The translations under genes were made by a program, and so were the position numbers. Below the pieces are notes generated by a model. That model ran no database searches, was not told the DNA's origin, and saw only the letters and a program-made list of their open reading frames with translations. Below, one piece after another: positions 58,967 through 64,000 of a stretch of DNA of 64,000 nt. Numbering within the stretch: position 1 is the first letter of the stretch; each line of letters starts with the position of its first letter. The stretch comes from Canna indica (taxonomy: Eukaryota > Streptophyta > Magnoliopsida > Zingiberales > Cannaceae): positions 374,501 to 438,500 of the forward strand of contig CP136898.1 in assembly GCA_034359265.1 (NCBI GenBank), read 5' to 3'.

Positions 58967-61900
58967 ATGGCCAGCGCCGGCGGCGACACCCCGCCGCCCC
59001 GCCTCCTCTCCATCCCCAAAGAGGGCGAGCGGATCCTCGCGCCCACGCGGAGGCCCGACGGTACCCTCCGCAAGCCCATCCGTATCCGCGCCGGCTATGT
59101 CCCTCAGGACGAGGTCGCCATCTACCAGTCCAAGGGCGCACTCGTGAGCCTCTCTATCCTCTTCCTCCGGTTTGCTAAAATTTGAATTTTACTTTTGGTT
59201 CTTGTGCTAAAGATGTTTCCTCCCGTGGTGCCCGTCCCGGGGCGTAATGTAACCAATGCAGTTGAAGAAAGCGAGTGAGCCCGAAGTTCCCCCCGGGTAC
59301 GATCCAGCGCTGGCTGAGAAGCCGAAAACCAAATCGGCAAAGAGGAATGAAAGGAAGAAGGAAAAGCGGCTTCAGGTTGCCTATTATTTTCCGACGGTGA
59401 ATGATATGATCACCATTCGGTTACAAATATTTCGGGAAAACTTTGCATTGACTTGCTCCATAAATTATGTTAATTCTTCATTTGAACATTGAACATGATC
59501 GGGTTCTTTTCCTTCAAGTTTATATATGTTGGATGGAAAATCCCGTCTGCATCAGATTTTCTATTATTTTCAGCCTACCTCTTGCAATTCATAATTGTAT
59601 ATCGGAAAATAATTTGTTATCAATTAAATTGCGAATATTTGACTAAAATTTGTTTCAAATGAAGTTTTTTCTTGTATTGTAATAGTTTCTGTTGTTAGTA
59701 TCTTGGAACGTCAGGGTTTGAAAATTTATGTCAAATATTCAATATGACATTTGAACACAATCAGGAGTAACCTGCTTGCCAAAGTGATATATGATGGATT
59801 TATATGATGCCTTAGATCAATCAATAACTTGATGAAAATTTGGATTGATATAGTTGAATTCTACTTGTAATATTGTAGAATTTGAAAATTATTGTTAGGA
59901 TATATGTGGAATCTAGTTCAGTATTCATGTATGCAACATTGTCACAAGTATATTCAAATGCCGTGCACTTATGCTCAATGTTAAGAATTATTCATTGGTC
60001 TAAGTTTGCCGATTGGATAGGACATCTGAAAGCTTGTGGGTTAGTAACAGTTGAAAATCTTGAGATAATCAATCAACTGAGGTATGCTTAGTTGGAAGGA
60101 ATATTATTACATTCCTGATCTATTTGGCAAAATACTTGGATCAAGTATTCTGTGCATAGCTCTAACTTTGGATGGATTGAGAATAATTGTTCATATCTTA
60201 ACACCCAAAATAATTATTATTGGTTAACTAGAAATAGCAAACTCTTTTTCCATTCTTTTTAACTCTTTCTCTTGTTGTTTCTACACTATCCTAGTAACAG
60301 ATACTCATTCCTGACTTATCTTTGATTTGTTACTATTGTATTATTATTAGAGCTGGCAAAATATGGACCGGTCCGATAGCCCGAAAAAATATCGGGTTCT
60401 GGCCGGTTCTTATCGTGCTTGGGCCGTTATCGGGCTGGCCCGATAAGGCCCGAAAAATTATCGGGCCGGGCCGGACTAGGCGGTGTAGGCCCGGCCCGAT
60501 AGCCCGATAAGGATTTGGGCATTATCAAAAATATCGGGCTATCGGGCCAGATAACCCAATTATATTGGCACGATTTCGGCCATATAGCACGATTTTGGCC
60601 CGATAACTCCATTTTCATCTTTGTGTTATCGGGCTAAACAGGCCATGCCGTGCCGGCCCGTTAATTTTTCGTGCCGGGCCGGGCCGAAGATTCCAGGCCC
60701 GATAACACCGGCCCGGCCCGAATTGCCACCCTTAATTATTATTACAAATAAAATACTGAATTACCTGTTCCCCTCTATCTGCCCATCCCTGTGCATTATA
60801 TTTTTATCCATCTATTTCATTCCGACAAAACCTAAGGGTCCCAAAAGGTTTTGCAATTCTCAACATAAATATGGAATCTTTAGTTGTGACTTGTGAGAGG
60901 TTCTAAATTTGAGGGCATTGACTTTCCCATAGTAGATCCGATGGCCCTTCCTCCTATTGATCTGGTCTGACGAAATCCACCGGGTATGTGCCTTACATAT
61001 TACTTCAGTGTTATTCTAACCTTTTTGAAATAATTTATTCTCTTCAAATCCATGACTAGGGGTCCATGGTTTGGTTCACACCGAACCGAACCGGTTCGGT
61101 TTCAACGGTTGCAGGTTCGGTTCGTGACCCGAACCGAACCCGAATTTTGGATTTCGGTTTGGATTCGGTTCCCGTAATTCAGGAACCGACCCTAACCGAA
61201 AACCGAATAATTAAAAAAATAATATATATATTTTTAATTTTTAACCCAGGTAATTAAATTGGTATTAGGAAATAATTTTTAATTTTTAATTTTTAACCGA
61301 ATGAAGTAAAATTTTGGTTTTCGGGTTGAAAACCGAACCGAATAATTTCGGTTCGGGTTAGATCGGTTTAGGCATAATTCGGTTTGGGTTCGGGTTGGAA
61401 TTTCGGTATATAAAAAAATTCGGTTTGGTTAATTTCGGTTCAGGTTGAACCGAATGGATAGCCCTATTCATGACAACTTAAGACTGATTTTTCATATATA
61501 TTATAGTCTGCAATCAATTGATCTAGAATTGAGATTTGGATAATGCAATAAGCCCAATAAGTTAGAAATAACTTGAACTGATTACTGGGGTTGCATGCTC
61601 TGGCTTTATTGGAGCCACTCTCCTCTATCCCTGAGTTGATAGATGTAATTTATGATCCTGTACGGAACTAGTTCGTTAACTTATTAGTAGAGGCTGTACC
61701 TCTGGTTGTTCCAGATTTTGAGCCATTCACGATCTTTTGCTTGCACTATGTATAAATAAAGGAATTTTATAGCTCCATGCTTCCATCAATTGTTTCTATA
61801 TTTAAAATATATATTTTTGGTATTTTGTAAATGCAGGCTACTCTTGAAAAAGAAAAGAACTTGGAGACTGAAGAGGTTGCTTCTGTTGATAATATTTTCC

Positions 61901-62803
61901 AAAGAGAGGAATCCGTGGAAGTAGTCACAGAGCAGATAAGTAGGATATCTGTCTCTGCAATGCCACAGGTGATCAGCCCCTCTAAAGATACAATGGAATT
62001 TTCTAAGACCGAAACGTCTAGCTTGGATCTAGATAAGAAAATTCGAGCACTCAAAAAGAAGGTATCTTTTGTATGCATTTTGCATTCTTAAAATATTTTG
62101 CTGGTTTGATAACTTTACATATATCTTACATGTCTTGATCAAATAAGTGTGCATTGCCATTTTGTAACTAGAACTTTAGTGCTTTAATTAAATCCAACCT
62201 TACAAAATTAAGAACCATGTGGTGTATGAAAATATGTAGCATACTCTTAAGTAATTTTAGAAAGTTGTCAAAGAGCCAACCTGCTTGTGCCAATATGGAG
62301 ATTGGAGAGGGTCAATGTAAATAGGCTTACCCCTGTGCAGCAAATAATTTGCTATTTATGATTCCAAGTCTAATCTCTTGTTTTCCAATGAAGTAACCTT
62401 TACTGTGTCAAGACTCACCCCACTTTATGAAGCCACCGGATATGCTACATTCTTGTAGTGGTAAGGTGGTATTTTGTGATAGGATACTTAATTTGCCATC
62501 TAACTCTGGGTATTCCATGTTTTACCAAAAATTGTATTGAAATCATGCCAAGATCTGCATCTTTGTTTAATTAGCCATCTTACTCCGAGCTTTCTGAATT
62601 TGATCAAAACTTGTTATCAAAACCATTCCAAGATCTTCATCTGAACTTAATATCTCAAATTGCAGATTCGTCTGGCTGAAGCACAGCTACAGGGTAACCA
62701 GCAAAGTATGAAACCTGAGCAGATTGAGAAGACCCAAAAAGTGGAAGGATGGCGTCAGGAACTAAAGCTTTTAGAGGATAGAAAGGCTAATTTAGTCTCC
62801 TGA
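58967..62803 (+). CDS. PYM: PYM, partner of Y14 and Mago (exon-junction-complex disassembly factor)
   Basis: Four exons (58967-59143, 59262-59375, 61837-62061, 62666-62803) encode 217 residues. The N-terminal Mago/Y14-binding motif is [20 protein letters not shown] then [16 protein letters not shown] (residues about 21-56). The centre is Lys/Glu-rich ([15 protein letters not shown]), and a C-terminal helical segment ([18 protein letters not shown] ... [20 protein letters not shown]) resembles the family's conserved C-terminal region. PYM frees Mago-Y14 from spliced mRNA in the cytoplasm and, in animals, also contacts ribosomes (family knowledge). Length is normal for plant PYM. Intron 2 is 2.46 kb and contains two hAT-like MITEs; its donor GTTGCC is weak. 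The start is the first ATG, in a GCGGCGATGGC context. Confidence 0.94.
60349..60732. mobile_element. hAT-like MITE with GGCCCGATA repeats in PYM intron 2
   Basis: 384 bp with ends AGAGCTGGCAAAAT and AATTGCCACCCT, inverted with few mismatches. TTATTATT (60341-60348) and TAATTATT (60733-60740) flank it, an 8-bp duplication with one difference, as for hAT elements. The interior is a mosaic of CCCGATA, GGGCCGG and TATCGGGC words in both orientations. Confidence 0.8.
61057..61466. mobile_element. hAT-like MITE with GGTTCGG repeats in PYM intron 2
   Basis: 410 bp with ends TAGGGGTCCATGG and ATGGATAGCCCTA. TCCATGAC (61049-61056) and TTCATGAC (61467-61474) flank it, an 8-bp duplication with one difference. 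The interior is dominated by CCGAACC/GGTTCGG words and AATTTTT spacers. Confidence 0.85.
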
Positions 62804-64000
62804 GTTAGGATTAGCTGATGAACTTTAGAAGTACTAATTTCAACTGGTTTTACATGTCTTGTCTAATCTTGTTACGGGGTCCCCATGATCTTTCTAATTA
62901 TAGGTGTTTGGGGCCAACACTAAATCTGTAGCATTTAGGAAGGTAATCTTTGTTGGTGGGCTGTACTCTGTATCTAAACTCTTAACATGAATTCATCATG
63001 GTGAATGTATTGGTGAATTATGCATTCAAAGTACTTCTATTACCTCGGGGTTTCTCCTTTCAACATGCTCAATATTCATCAGTGTTTACTGTTGAAATCA
63101 AATTTGAGACACTATATACGAATGATGTTAGAAATTCAAGTAGAATCATTTGACAAATAATTGGTTTCTTGTTTCCCCAAATATTATAGATTTCCAGTAT
63201 TGCAGGGTATCTTTCCCTAAAAGAAGCTGCTTTTGTGAATGTGGATCTGATTATCTGAATATATTAACTACAGGTTGGTGAAATAGTAAAATATTCACGC
63301 CAGGGTAATTTCTAAAGAGACAAATAAAATTTCAAATTTCTTTTTATTTAAAATGTAAAAATGGACCAAACCTACCTCCCCCTTCATTTTTTTATATTTA
63401 TTTGTGTACTGAACTGTCGGCAACTATCAATCTTGGTGAGTGGTGACCAAGTGTTGACCAAGGCACGAGTGAATCTGCATTTAATCCAGTCTCAATCTTA
63501 CAAATTTACAGCAAAACAATGCCCACCCGCTGACCACAAGTTAACTTGAACGAGTCTTCCGTTGACCCAGCATCAGGGTCTTTAAGTAACCTTTGCTAGC
63601 TGTTGACAGCTGACAGCAGGCAAGCGCGATGAGCTGACTTGGTAGCACACTATGCCTCCGGCTGTTGGTCGAATGTGCTGTCACCCACCAATTGTTCCTA
63701 GTAACAATTATCAATCTTGACAATGATTGATGACTGTTTCTTTTTCTGCTGTCACTGTTTGTTTGCTGCTCCTCTATATTTCTGGTGTTCTTTTACTGAG
63801 GGAATTGGAGGGATGTTAATCCCACCAAAATATTATTAAAATAGACTAAAGAAAGAAATAACTTGTAAACTTCTAACAATTTTCTAATATCCAATTGCTT
63901 CTCATTCAAGTGATTGATCTTTTTCCTCATGCTTCTTATCAGATCGAGAGAATTTTGTACTCTGTCGGTGATTATATTTCTTTTTTTTTTTACCGCATAT
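62804..64000. other. 3' flank of PYM and right edge of the window
   Basis: It holds the PYM 3' UTR, then spacer. 63450-63720 contains four TTGAC cores. 63806-63835 has GAGGGATGTTAATCCCACC, also found at the 3' end of the LINE at 35937, so a LINE tail may begin here and run off the window. No coding sequence is supported. Confidence 0.5.

Noticed and set aside
60322..60896. Open frames with repeated Gly-Pro-Ala-Arg-like words
   Set aside because: Translation of GGCCCGATA words in a hAT-like MITE inside an intron.
1..64000. Search for tRNA, rRNA, snoRNA and organellar inserts
   Set aside because: No cloverleaf-capable tRNA with correct box spacing other than the SINE(s), and no rRNA-like or plastid-like stretch recognised by eye. 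A covariance-model scan would be needed to exclude small RNAs.

Overview
This is a gene-sparse, AT-rich nuclear plant window with ten complete protein-coding genes. Eight genes have introns with recognisable splice sites, and transposon debris is abundant. The RPN12, VPS26C, TMO5-like and secretory PLA2 proteins look monocot-like, and I see no strongly grass-specific GC-rich bias. My best guess is a non-grass monocot; the species cannot be fixed from the sequence alone. No CRISPR, rRNA, tRNA or organellar segment was recognised.

Layout. 1-652: nothing assignable. 653-4024: a probable solo LTR (TG...CA ends, 5-bp target duplication) carrying a roughly 175-bp tandem array. 5172-5684 (-): calmodulin-like protein. 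8580-11375 (-): plastid L-Ala-D/L-Glu epimerase, 6 exons. 11376-17081: intergenic, with two Mutator-type MITEs and a degenerate AT-rich repeat tract. 17082-19116 (+): PB1-domain protein. 19117-25223: intergenic, with a Mutator MITE and a Harbinger-like MITE. 25224-26985 (+): HHO/NIGT1-type GARP transcription factor. 26986-29874: a CACTA-type element and small MITEs. 29875-34436 (+): RPN12 of the 26S proteasome. 35501-41598 (+): VPS26C, whose introns hold a LINE fragment and a SINE. 41599-46762: a nested MITE and a CACTA-like element with perfect palindromes. 46763-48584 (+): TMO5-like bHLH. 52005-52800 (+): secretory phospholipase A2. 54630-57569 (-): plastid-type EamA/DMT transporter. 58967-62803 (+): PYM, the exon-junction-complex recycling factor, with two hAT-like MITEs in its long second intron.

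The genes are unrelated housekeeping and developmental loci, not an operon or cluster. They cover calcium sensing, dipeptide epimerisation, PB1 scaffolding, nitrate/phosphate-type transcriptional repression, proteasome assembly, endosomal sorting, vascular bHLH control, phospholipid hydrolysis, plastid metabolite transport and mRNP remodelling. All exon boundaries were derived by hand by matching GT-AG (or GC-AG) sites to reading frame and family alignment. Each assembled CDS is an uninterrupted frame with a length divisible by three.

I did not find an obviously new biological system. The most informative non-routine observations are: two GC-AG introns in two separate genes; a clean 105-bp SINE with a 17-bp target duplication; a large solo LTR whose repeat unit recurs in diverged form near 42.3 kb; Mutator MITEs with perfect 9-10 bp duplications; and a CACTA-like element containing a perfect 40-bp palindrome.
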